Assembly (NCBI GenBank): GCA_026390435.1
Contig: JAPLFY010000098.1
Coordinates: forward strand, 1 to 51,817
DNA: 51,817 nt
DNA from: Pseudomonadota bacterium
GTDB lineage: Bacteria > Bdellovibrionota_B > Oligoflexia > Oligoflexales > CAIYRB01
Direction: 5' to 3'
The position numbers and the translations under genes are program-made. Position 1 is the stretch's first letter. Each line of letters opens with the position of its first letter. Of this stretch, positions 34,826 to 42,850 are shown in pieces. The notes beneath the pieces are model-generated. The model worked only from the letters and a program-made list of their open reading frames with translations. It was not told the DNA's origin and did no database searches.

Positions 34826-34930
34826 TTAGACGGTACGCAATTGACGACGCTTGCGCATCATCCGGCGTTTTTTCCGACCAACTTTACGGCGACCTTTTGG
34901 ATGTTTTCTTCTGTGTCTAGAACCGTGCAA
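34826..34930 (-). CDS. 34-residue very basic protein, bS22/AURKAIP1-COX24-like
   Basis: A short frame reads MHGSRHRRKHP, then KGRRKVGRKKRRMMRKRR and QLRTV. About half of its residues are Lys or Arg. The pattern KxRRK..RKK....RK.R matches the small mS38/bS22-type ribosomal proteins (AURKAIP1/COX24 domain), which bind the small-subunit rRNA. The start is TTG 34930, supported by GGAG 7 bases upstream (34938-34941); upstream in frame a TAA closes it. It is too short for ordinary gene finding. If correct, it would add to ribosome-related genes near by (epmA, rlmN, tlyA, rsmD). Chance basic peptides are possible, so I keep the confidence moderate. Confidence 0.5.
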   Translation of the reverse strand: MHGSRHRRKHPKGRRKVGRKKRRMMRKRRQLRTV

Positions 34931-35197
34931 GTCCGAACTCCGTTACATGAGATATAAGGTTGCCGAAATTAACCAGCTGCAGCCAAAAGTGCAAGCACAA
35001 TCGTTCAGCTAGATCTTCTGGTTGGTGTAATGGGTTTTTTTTCATTTATATCTTTTATTACAATGGCTTGTTCCGGATTAAGGATGTTGCTGGGGGGTGC
35101 GTGACTCAAGCTTGCTGCAGGTTTGCCGAAATGGAGACATCCCCAGAATGGGGTAAGGAGCAACTCGAACCTGAAGGTTGCCGAAAGGGAGTAACTC

Positions 35198-35722
35198 GTG
35201 TCCGCAAACCCGACTTCTGACTTCGAAAGGGCCAGGCGCAGCCTGCGATCCACTGTGATCGAGCCGTTTAAGCAGATTAAGTTCGGACTTTACGTCATTG
35301 GAATTTCGATCGCTTTTGTTGGCGTATGTGCATTCATGTTCGTTTTAGCCTTTAACGAGCAATATAATCATGTCATGGGCATCTTCCACGTCGTCGACCC
35401 GAATCTGCAGTGGGAGCTGGTGACAAATGACGTGTTCTACACTAACGCTGTGCGCGTGGGAGCAATACTCGCCCTCTTCATTGTCGTGATGTTTACCGTC
35501 GTATTCCGCTTAACGCACAGATATTACGGACCGGTAGTCAGTATCGAACGGTTTGTCGATCAGTTAACCCAGGGTGATTATCAGGTGCGCTGTAAAATTC
35601 GCGAAAAAGACGAGCTCCAAAGCCTGGTAGCGAAACTGAACGTTATGGCCGAAGCCATAGAGAAGCGACATGCCACTGTTGTGAATCAGGCCAAAGAAAG
35701 AAGCGGTAAGCACGCAAGTTGA
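35198..35722 (+). CDS. Membrane protein with HAMP-like domain
   Basis: The 174-residue protein has two membrane segments (about residues 31-55 and 87-108) around a 30-residue outer loop (QYNHVMGIFHVVDPN). A HAMP-like linker follows (YYGPVVSIERFVDQLTQGDYQVRCKIREKDELQSLVAKLNVMAEAIEKR), with the GDYQ and DEL signatures. There is no kinase or methyl-accepting domain. Such short HAMP proteins occur in this bacterial group and have no known output. It starts at GTG 35198, chosen by GGGAG 6 bases upstream. The copy of GGTTGCCGAAA at 35176-35186 directly precedes that site. Confidence 0.75.
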   Translation: MSANPTSDFERARRSLRSTVIEPFKQIKFGLYVIGISIAFVGVCAFMFVLAFNEQYNHVMGIFHVVDPNLQWELVTNDVFYTNAVRVGAILALFIVVMFTVVFRLTHRYYGPVVSIERFVDQLTQGDYQVRCKIREKDELQSLVAKLNVMAEAIEKRHATVVNQAKERSGKHAS

Positions 35723-35768
35723 GCAGTAAACAACTCAAGTTGAGCGGCTTATCACGCCTTTTCTGATG

Positions 35769-37064
35769 CTAGCCAATCCGCGCAGGTTGCCCCGTCGTCT
35801 CGAGAACGTTGAACCACGTCTCGCCCTGGGGGTTGATAGACTGCTTAAGGCCCGCCAAGGCAGCCATGGGTACATGCGTCATCAGGCCGTGCCAGTAGCC
35901 TATCAGTAGCCCTGACTTTCCCGCCATCGCTGCATGTACAGCGCTTTGCGCCAGCCGGGCACAATGAAGCTGGTCCGTTGGATTAGCTGGAGCGGAGCGG
36001 ATTAAGTAGCTGGGATCGATATATTTTAAGGTGAAGTCGAGATTGCGTGAGCGAAAGTGCGCGGAAATTTGCTCCTGCAAAAATGTGCCAATGTTGCCAA
36101 GTTTGACGTTGCCGGAGGCGTCTTTTTCCTGCTGCTTGCCAGCGAAGAACTGTTGACCGGCGCCCTCAGCCACGACAATGACGCAGTGACGCCGCAGCGT
36201 GACCCTGTCTTCAATGAGTTGGAGCAGCCCAGTTGGTCCGTTCAGGCTAAAAGGCACCTCTGGAATCAAACAAATATTAGCCTGGCCAGCAGCCAGGCAC
36301 GTAGTCGCAGCGATATAGCCAGCGTTGCGGCCCATTAGCTTTACTAAGCCGATGCCGTGCGGGGCTCCCGTCGCCTCAACATGCGCCGAGTGTACCGACT
36401 GAGTAGCTACTGACACAGCGGTCTCAAACCCGAACGCGCGGCGTACGAAAGGGATGTCGTTATCGATGGTCTTTGGCAGGCCAACCACCGCGATCCGGAG
36501 GCCTCGGCGCTTAATTTCATTCCAGATGGCAGTTGCGCCGCGCATGGTCCCGTCACCGCCAATCGTGAAGAGAACATCGATACCGTGATGGACTAAGCGA
36601 TCCACGATTTCGGTGGCTGTTGGAGAGCCGCGGCTGGTGCCTAGCATAGTGCCGCCCTGCATATGGATGTCGGCTACCACGTCAGGATCTAATCTAACGG
36701 GTGGTTCGCTGGTCGCCGCCAGGCCACCAAAGCCATACTTTATGCCAAGGATATCGCGGCAGTTATAGCGAAACCAAAGCTGCAAGACTAGGCCGCGAAC
36801 CACGGCATTAATGCCCGGGCAAAGGCCACCACAAGTGACAATCGCAGTCCTAGTCTGGGCTGGGTTGAAGTAGATCTTGGCGCGGGGACCAGCTACCTCG
36901 AAGCCCTCTTCGAGCGGTTGTGGTTCACTTTGATCCGCAATCGAGTAGTAAGGATTGTAGGCGATCCGCTCGTCATCCCCGGTGAAGCCGAAGCCTTCGG
37001 CTCGCTCGATGGGTGACGGATGCATTGCCTCGCCTAAATTTTCAATGCTAAAGCGCCCTACCAT
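35769..37064 (-). CDS. ATP-dependent 6-phosphofructokinase
   Basis: The enzyme phosphorylates fructose 6-phosphate in glycolysis. The 431-residue protein has the long N-terminal extension of the non-E. coli PFK branch, GGLCPGIN, GGDGTMRGA (169-177) and PKTIDND (197-203), and the fructose-phosphate block LMGRNAGYIA. Gly at the position after GGD favours ATP, whereas Asp there marks pyrophosphate enzymes; Lys in PKTIDND is shared with the plant and trypanosome type. So it is ATP-linked by sequence rule, but the pattern is mixed and should be assayed. ATG 37064 diverges from rlmN; the intergenic space is about 80 bases. A TAG-type stop at 35769 is near the end of the HAMP gene. Confidence 0.88.
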   Translation of the reverse strand: MVGRFSIENLGEAMHPSPIERAEGFGFTGDDERIAYNPYYSIADQSEPQPLEEGFEVAGPRAKIYFNPAQTRTAIVTCGGLCPGINAVVRGLVLQLWFRYNCRDILGIKYGFGGLAATSEPPVRLDPDVVADIHMQGGTMLGTSRGSPTATEIVDRLVHHGIDVLFTIGGDGTMRGATAIWNEIKRRGLRIAVVGLPKTIDNDIPFVRRAFGFETAVSVATQSVHSAHVEATGAPHGIGLVKLMGRNAGYIAATTCLAAGQANICLIPEVPFSLNGPTGLLQLIEDRVTLRRHCVIVVAEGAGQQFFAGKQQEKDASGNVKLGNIGTFLQEQISAHFRSRNLDFTLKYIDPSYLIRSAPANPTDQLHCARLAQSAVHAAMAGKSGLLIGYWHGLMTHVPMAALAGLKQSINPQGETWFNVLETTGQPARIG

Positions 37065-37142
37065 GTGCTATCAACCCCGCCTGAATCCGTGACTTTACCC
37101 CACCTTCACTTTATAAGTTTAAAAAGATCATTTGGCGAGTCT

Positions 37143-38273
37143 ATGGCGCAGCATTTAAGCGAAATTAAAATAGAAAATGAGCTGTCGCAGGATTTGTTGG
37201 GTCTGACCCGAGCGGGGTTAGCAGACACGGTGCGAAATCTTGGAGCTCCCGAGATCCATGCGAAAACTTTATTTCGCCGCATCTACAAGGATTTGTCGAC
37301 CAACCCTTGGTCCGAGCCGACGCTGCCGCTGCGTTTGGTTGCTGCCATGCGAGATAAATTCGCGGTGCATCTCCCGGAGGTCAAAGTCGCTCACAGATCT
37401 GCCTATGACCAGAGTATGAAGTTTCTGGTTGGGCTTGGTGATGGGCGCGAAGTTGAAGCCGTATTGATGCCGGAGAAGGCAAGGTTAACCCTCTGTTTAT
37501 CGTCTCAGGTCGGTTGCGCTCAGGGCTGTGTTTTCTGCCATACCGGACGCATGGGGCTGGTACGCCAGCTTTCGGTTGCGGAGATTGTTGGGCAGGTCAT
37601 GCTAGCGGAGCACTGGCTACGTGAGCATCCCGAGTGGTTGGAAAGCACGCGATTAGCTCCGGGTACTCGTATTAGCAATATTGTGTTTATGGGGATGGGC
37701 GAGCCTTTGGACAATGTGGAGGCCGTAATCGATGTCCTCAGCATTTTGATCGATCCGTATGGTTTGGCCTTAGGTATGGCGCATATTTCTGTGTCTACTG
37801 CCGGCCATTTGGTTGGGATCGACCGCTTGTACGATGCCCATCCGAAAGCTCGATTGGCACTCAGTGTGCATAGCCCTGATGAATCTAAGCGCTCACGAAT
37901 CATGCCAATTAATCGACGCTGGCCTCTGACTGAGGTGATCGGTCGACTTCGTGAGCGTATTGGGGAGTCTGGGCCGCCCGTTATGATGCAGTACACGATG
38001 ATCGCTGGAGTTAATGACAGTGATGCTGATGCATCCGCTCTTGCTGCGTTGACCGTTGGTTTGAATGCCAAGATTAACCTGATCCCACTTAATAATGTTG
38101 AGCCATCGCGCCTCTCGGCACCGCCTCCAGAGCGTATCCAAGCTTTTCGTAATGTCCTGCATCAGGCTGGAATTCGAGTCATGGTGCGTTATAGCAAGGG
38201 GCAGGATATTGCGGCAGCCTGTGGCCAATTAGTAGCGTTCGCGAAAAAGCCTACCGCAGCTGAATTAGGTTGA
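37143..38273 (+). CDS. rlmN: Dual-specificity 23S rRNA/tRNA adenine-C2 methyltransferase
   Basis: RlmN is a radical-SAM enzyme that methylates A2503 of 23S rRNA and A37 of some tRNAs. The CxxxCxxC cluster is C125, C129 and C132 in VGCAQGCVFC, and Cys118 in LTLCLSS is the conserved position near it; the numbering equals that of the E. coli enzyme, which supports my start at ATG 37143 over the earlier GTG 37065. The later catalytic Cys is in AACGQL near the C-terminus. MGMGEPLDN, SVSTAGH and NLIPLNNVEPS are also as expected. It is convergent with the big lipoprotein, overlapping its end by 23 bases. Confidence 0.95.
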   Translation: MAQHLSEIKIENELSQDLLGLTRAGLADTVRNLGAPEIHAKTLFRRIYKDLSTNPWSEPTLPLRLVAAMRDKFAVHLPEVKVAHRSAYDQSMKFLVGLGDGREVEAVLMPEKARLTLCLSSQVGCAQGCVFCHTGRMGLVRQLSVAEIVGQVMLAEHWLREHPEWLESTRLAPGTRISNIVFMGMGEPLDNVEAVIDVLSILIDPYGLALGMAHISVSTAGHLVGIDRLYDAHPKARLALSVHSPDESKRSRIMPINRRWPLTEVIGRLRERIGESGPPVMMQYTMIAGVNDSDADASALAALTVGLNAKINLIPLNNVEPSRLSAPPPERIQAFRNVLHQAGIRVMVRYSKGQDIAAACGQLVAFAKKPTAAELG

Positions 38274-40650
38274 TCGACGAGTTCTCGTCAGAGGCCCAAA
38301 TCAGGTTGAATCCCCCCGATGCAGTGACGCTAAGCCCACCTTTTGCTAACGATATAGTTGAGTCTTTCGGAGAAATCAGTTGATTGAGTGTGCTGATTCC
38401 GCTCCATCCCGCCTTGTTCGCCTGGCGTTGAATAGCATAGACGTCTACTCTGCCATTGATGCGTTGGATGCCAACAAGCACGGTATTGCCGGTGGTCGAG
38501 TCAGTGGTTAAGTGCAGCTCGTCAAGATCGAGGGTGGAGATCAGCGTCGCCTCGGAAGACATCGTGGCTCGTCTTTCTAAATAGCTAGCGTACACACCGT
38601 CTCGGGCTCGCCAGGCAAATACTGCGTTACCGAGTTGGTCCACTCCTACTTGAATGGTCTGTAAAGGTTTTTGCCCTTCTGGGACTTTGTTATCGGAGGG
38701 TAGTAGGGTGGCGATGGCCAGCGATTGTCCTCGGCTGAACGAGCGGGCTTTAAAGCCCGTGACGCTGTCCCTCCAGACGATAAAGCTCTGCCCAGTCGCT
38801 GGATCCATGGTCCAATTCAGCGAGTCAATTTCGGTGTTCGGTAATGATTCCGCAATTAGATACGTGGTCCAGTTAGTACTAGTACCAACGGCCAAATAAT
38901 CCAGTCTCAAGGTATGTCCGTTGCTGCTTTTGGTGGCTGATAAAACGGCTGTATTACCGAATCTGTCAATCCGAACTAAAGGCTTTATCGAGATGTCGAT
39001 CACTTCCGAGTGAATCGCTTGAGGGGGTCCGATCCAGTTCTTAGGTGAGGTGCCGGATGATTTACCGAAAAACCGCGTATATAGCCTAGCGTCTCCATCC
39101 GAAGATTGTTCAACCCAAATAGCCCTAAAATTTCCGCTAGGGTCGGCAGCAACCGCAGCATGTAAGCTCAGCGTTCCTTGGAGCACAGGCGCGTTTTGCA
39201 AGTTAGGGGGGACATCCAAAGCTGTCCAGGCATCGCTGTCTGGCACTATCATGCTGTCAAAATAACTGCCACTAAGGTAGCTGCGCCCACCTTCGTCTCG
39301 GTCAGGCCATAATATGAGCGCATTCCCCGAGTTGTTTATGGCTGCGGTGATTGATTCCGCAGCTTGAGGCGCGCCGATGCATACGAGTCCTGTCGGTCTT
39401 TCTCCACTGTCAGAATCACTGACAATCCCGGCGAACGTGCCCGTTGAACTTCCGCTGCCTGCCCCTGTGAATAACACTAAAGTGGCGCCATTGGGATTTG
39501 TTGCCGTCAGAAATGGGGTGCTTGGTAACCGTCCTGTATTCGCAATCAATGTAGTCGATTGCTGCCAGCTCATTGGCGATGCGTAAGTCTCCGGACCGGC
39601 TTTACTGGTTTCAGAACCAACTAATGCAGCAGGGGGTGGAGAGGCTGGAGATGCAGGAGACGCTGGCGGCGCTGGAGGTGAGTTGTTGTTACCGAGCGTT
39701 AACGGCTTTGACCAAGGGGAGGTAACTACGCGACCGTTTTCCTCCGTGCAGATCACGCGCGCCAAATAACTGCCTGGCTTTGGTGCTGTCATCGGTACCG
39801 ACCCTGTCGAAGCTACCCCTAATGCAGCGGTAAAAATCGGCCAAGAATTAGCGTCCGCAACCAGTATCACTAAACACTCTTGTAGTGAGACGACTCCGTT
39901 TACGGTGGTGCTAACTTGAAGTTGGCCATTGAGATAGGAAGCGGTAACCTGCTGCCAGCTCACTCCAGGCAGCGTGGCGGCGATTTTGGAAGTTAAAATG
40001 GATTTCTTGGTGGGGAGGTCGATGCTCTCCGTGAGAGGATTAGCTGCAAAGGCACCCTGATATAAGCCAAAATGCTTGGTCTTAAATTGGATTCGGCCGT
40101 CGACAATCACGAGCTCTGTGTTCGGAATAACCCCGATGCGAGACTGGTTGCTCGATGCATCCAGTGCGATGTAAATAATAACAAGTTTACTTAGGTCGTT
40201 CCCATCAATAAGGCTAGTCGAGTCTGTTGTGATAGGCAGCGCTATTGCAAAGGGTGACGTCGCATCCATTGCTGTGGCGGCCGTTACGACCACCGCTCGA
40301 GTGGCTTCGGAAAGTTGATTGCCTGCGTCCAATCCCAAAGCTGATGCCAGGGTGGGCAGTATGATCGATTCCCCTTGCTGGATAGTCACAGAAGTAGAGG
40401 CTGGGAGTGAGCCGCTGGGAAATAGCACAGCGGCTCCGGCAATGGCGCTGCTAGGACTCGCATTGACTTGCTGAGGTCTGTCAGTGGCCACAGCAATCTC
40501 AGCCGTGACGACCCCTCCCACATCCTGTCTGATTGTCGCCAGACTCGGTTTGTTCGGATCGTCAGAGTCGCTTCCGTCTGGCCCACCTGAAATGTCCAGG
40601 CAGGCTGTCACGGAGGACATCCAAATTAACGATGTGAAAAACCACCTCAT
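38251..40650 (-). CDS. Large putative lipoprotein with beta-propeller-like C-terminal half
   Basis: The 799-residue protein starts at ATG 40650 with GGAG 5 bases before (the TTG one codon earlier is not needed). It has a lipoprotein signal and lipobox SSVTAC (Cys at about residue 18). The first 240 residues are beta-rich with a ZU5- or Ig-like look (ATSPFAIALPI). A Pro/Ala linker PPAPPASPASPASPP lies at about residue 330. The C-terminal 450 residues show repeated segments with W or F near an aspartate turn (ILWPDRDEGG, AIWVEQSSDGDARL, FIVWRDS, FAWRARDGVYAS), as in a propeller. No family is recognised. A surface location is probable; ligand unknown. Confidence 0.7.
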   Translation of the reverse strand: MRWFFTSLIWMSSVTACLDISGGPDGSDSDDPNKPSLATIRQDVGGVVTAEIAVATDRPQQVNASPSSAIAGAAVLFPSGSLPASTSVTIQQGESIILPTLASALGLDAGNQLSEATRAVVVTAATAMDATSPFAIALPITTDSTSLIDGNDLSKLVIIYIALDASSNQSRIGVIPNTELVIVDGRIQFKTKHFGLYQGAFAANPLTESIDLPTKKSILTSKIAATLPGVSWQQVTASYLNGQLQVSTTVNGVVSLQECLVILVADANSWPIFTAALGVASTGSVPMTAPKPGSYLARVICTEENGRVVTSPWSKPLTLGNNNSPPAPPASPASPASPPPAALVGSETSKAGPETYASPMSWQQSTTLIANTGRLPSTPFLTATNPNGATLVLFTGAGSGSSTGTFAGIVSDSDSGERPTGLVCIGAPQAAESITAAINNSGNALILWPDRDEGGRSYLSGSYFDSMIVPDSDAWTALDVPPNLQNAPVLQGTLSLHAAVAADPSGNFRAIWVEQSSDGDARLYTRFFGKSSGTSPKNWIGPPQAIHSEVIDISIKPLVRIDRFGNTAVLSATKSSNGHTLRLDYLAVGTSTNWTTYLIAESLPNTEIDSLNWTMDPATGQSFIVWRDSVTGFKARSFSRGQSLAIATLLPSDNKVPEGQKPLQTIQVGVDQLGNAVFAWRARDGVYASYLERRATMSSEATLISTLDLDELHLTTDSTTGNTVLVGIQRINGRVDVYAIQRQANKAGWSGISTLNQLISPKDSTISLAKGGLSVTASGGFNLIWASDENSSINLIQLR

Positions 40651-40743
40651 CAAGGCTCCTTTTTTGGCTTATATATGCCGTCGGAGTGCTTGGTGGGTGG
40701 CTTTAGTTTTTGTTTTTAAATCTGTATTTTCAATTGGTTGCGA

Positions 40744-41466
40744 TCAAAGATAATACTGCATTTTATTGTCGCCCTGGGCGGTTTTCGCGATGTATCGCTC
40801 GAGGCGCCGCTCGGAGTCGCCAAGAAATTCTAAAAAGCGGATACCCACACCGTTCGTTTGATTCAGCGAGCGTAGTGTTCTGACGACTGTACCCTTAATC
40901 CGAATGGGCTTCTTGCTGCCCGGCAGCTCGAATTCGACTTTGATTTCGGTACCATCCGGAATCTCGTGATCGGTTGATAACAACATGCCGGTTTGGGAGA
41001 GGTCCCCGATTGGGCAGATGATGTCGTTAGCATCTAGCTGAAAGTGAGCTTCACCTGGACCTTCGACACGCTCGTTCGTCCGGGTGCGCTGCTCCAGAAG
41101 CTGCTTAAGCTTTTCGATGAAATACTGACGCGGCAAAGGCTGTTCGACGAAAAGGTCTGCCCCAGCCTCAAGCGCGACAGCTCGCACGCGCGCAGAGGTG
41201 CGGACGCTGGTGAGCACGATCGGCAAATTTTGTGAGTCTTCCTGGGCTTTCAAATGCCGCGTTATTAGCGCTCCATCGACGGCAGCAAAGTCGAGATTGA
41301 TGACGATGAGATCGATTTTCTCAGCCTTCATGATCTTCCGAGCTTCTTCATAATTTGCGGCGGCTCTGACAAAGACACCCATTTTGCGGTAGCCTGCACG
41401 GTCAAGGTCTGTAGTGACGTTTTTGTCGTCGATTTGTATCATGCGGATTATTTGTGAGTTACTCAT
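40744..41466 (-). CDS. REC-PilZ regulator with degenerate PilZ
   Basis: From ATG 41466, placed by AGGAGG upstream, the protein is about 240 residues. Residues 1-120 are a receiver domain: IQIDDKN, the phospho-acceptor Asp in LIVINLDFAAVDG, the Thr/Ser block IVLTSVRTS and VEQPLPRQ near the end. Residues 135-235 are PilZ-like (ICPIGDLSQTGMLLSTD, then VRTLRSLNQTNGVGIRFLE). The [DN]xSxxG motif is present (DLSQTG), but the RxxxR arginines that bind c-di-GMP are missing just before it, so the PilZ part may bind protein rather than the nucleotide. It is divergent from tlyA. Confidence 0.85.
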   Translation of the reverse strand: MSNSQIIRMIQIDDKNVTTDLDRAGYRKMGVFVRAAANYEEARKIMKAEKIDLIVINLDFAAVDGALITRHLKAQEDSQNLPIVLTSVRTSARVRAVALEAGADLFVEQPLPRQYFIEKLKQLLEQRTRTNERVEGPGEAHFQLDANDIICPIGDLSQTGMLLSTDHEIPDGTEIKVEFELPGSKKPIRIKGTVVRTLRSLNQTNGVGIRFLEFLGDSERRLERYIAKTAQGDNKMQYYL

Positions 41467-41605
41467 CGTGTTTTTCCTCCTGCCGGATTCCACAGTCACT
41501 TTGATTTCGGCAGTTGGCGGCAGGGGTTTAGAGGGGGCTCTAATAATTCTTTTAACCATTTGTTATTATTGGTATTAAAAAAATATTTTGGGTGGAGTTA
41601 AAGCC

Positions 41606-42355
41606 TTGGCTGAGCGCCCTGTAAAGAAAAAACGCCTGGATCTGATGCTCGTCGAACGCGGTCTGGCTGATACCTTAACCTCGGCTCAAGCTCTCATCAT
41701 GGCTGGCAAAGTTTTGGTGAACGAGCAGCGCGTCGACAAATCTGGCAGGAAGGTCAATGCCGACGACGCGCTCCGAGTAAAAGAAGCATCAAAATTTGTC
41801 AGCCGTGGCGGCGACAAGCTAGCTGCCGCCCTGGTGGACTTGAACCTATCTGATTGCCTTAAAGATTTAGTGGTGCTCGATGTGGGAGCGTCCACAGGCG
41901 GCTTCACCCACTGTTGCTTGGCGCATGGAGCAAAGCAGGTCATTGCCTTGGATGTAGGGAGTAATCAGCTTGCCTGGGAGTTACGGACGGATCCGCGCGT
42001 TACTGTCCTTGAGCAGACCAATATTCGCGATTTTTCTCCCGCGGCACACCCGCCAGTGCAATTTGTCGTGGCCGATGTCAGCTTCAATTCTTTAGCGCGT
42101 TTGGCCCCGGCGCTAAAAAATGCAGCGCCGGGGCCAAATGTTCATTTCTTGCTATTGGTGAAGCCGCAATTTGAACTAGCGCGTGAGCTAATTCCAGATG
42201 GCGGCGTAGTCCTAGATCCCGACCTGCGCGCCGCAGCGGCGGTGCAAGTAGCGACTGCTTTTGCGGCAGTTGGTCTCACTGGTGGAGTGACCATTGACTG
42301 CAGGTTGGCTGGCCGCGCTGGTAATCAAGAACTTTTCTTTTACGCGAAATCCTGA
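41606..42355 (+). CDS. tlyA: TlyA-family rRNA 2'-O-methyltransferase
   Basis: TlyA combines an N-terminal S4 RNA-binding domain (KRLDLMLVERGLADTLTSAQ, then GKVLVNEQRVDKSG) with an FtsJ-like methyltransferase fold (SAM motif LDVGASTGGFTHCCL, and VADVSFNSLARL, LVKPQFELARE). It 2'-O-methylates rRNA and was earlier called a hemolysin. I start at TTG 41606 because GGTGGAG is 8 bases upstream; the earlier TTG 41588 overlaps that site. It faces the unknown gene at 42363-42629 convergently. Confidence 0.92.
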   Translation: MAERPVKKKRLDLMLVERGLADTLTSAQALIMAGKVLVNEQRVDKSGRKVNADDALRVKEASKFVSRGGDKLAAALVDLNLSDCLKDLVVLDVGASTGGFTHCCLAHGAKQVIALDVGSNQLAWELRTDPRVTVLEQTNIRDFSPAAHPPVQFVVADVSFNSLARLAPALKNAAPGPNVHFLLLVKPQFELARELIPDGGVVLDPDLRAAAAVQVATAFAAVGLTGGVTIDCRLAGRAGNQELFFYAKS

Positions 42356-42362
42356 AAAAACT

Positions 42363-42629
42363 TCATTCGGCGTACAAATGAGATTCGTGCCGGATGCAAA
42401 AATAAAAATGTGCCGCGTCCAAGGCATCAACCCAAATTGTATCGTTGAAATAATCGTAGTGCGCGGCGACCTGCCGATGTTCGATTGCGTCTAAGACGGC
42501 ATCGACCTCGAGCTCGTATAATTCGCACATGCCAGCCAGAGCCAAGCGTTGTCCTCGGTACTGCTCGGGATCGTGGCCGAGCTCTGTTAAAGCTTTGGCA
42601 AACGCGTCCTTGCTTACCTGCACAGGCAT
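42363..42629 (-). CDS. Small unknown protein
   Basis: An 88-residue cytoplasmic protein starting at ATG 42629 behind GGAGGACAC. The visible features are QVSKDAFAKALTELGHDPEQY, an acidic helical middle (ELYELEVDAVLDAIEHRQ) and a His/Phe/Tyr-rich end (HFYFCIRHESHLYAE). No family recognised. The longer frame to 42725 would add a hydrophobic, non-conserved-looking stretch and ignores the good site. It ends 8 bases from tlyA. Confidence 0.6.
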   Translation of the reverse strand: MPVQVSKDAFAKALTELGHDPEQYRGQRLALAGMCELYELEVDAVLDAIEHRQVAAHYDYFNDTIWVDALDAAHFYFCIRHESHLYAE

Positions 42630-42850
42630 GTGTCCTCCGATTAAGATTTGGGATGTGTTGTGTTGATTGGTGGGGGGCGAGAAGGCGAAGATGAGAACCG
42701 GACTTAATAAGTTTAGCGCTCTCATCCGCAGATAAACAACGGGAAATCTTTGCAGGGCGTGTCATTGACGGCGTGCGAAAGATGCCGCCCAGTGATCCTG
42801 CCTTAGTGATCTGCCTGGGGCGGATTCAGCAGTCGTAAGCCTTGAGGTGT

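Noticed and set aside
34940-35197. c-di-GMP (GEMM) riboswitch
   Set aside because: The repeated GGTTGCCGAAA does not fit the conserved GEMM core or its paired stems.
37520-38071. 183-codon minus-strand ORF
   Set aside because: It is antisense to rlmN, whose motifs are complete and match E. coli numbering.
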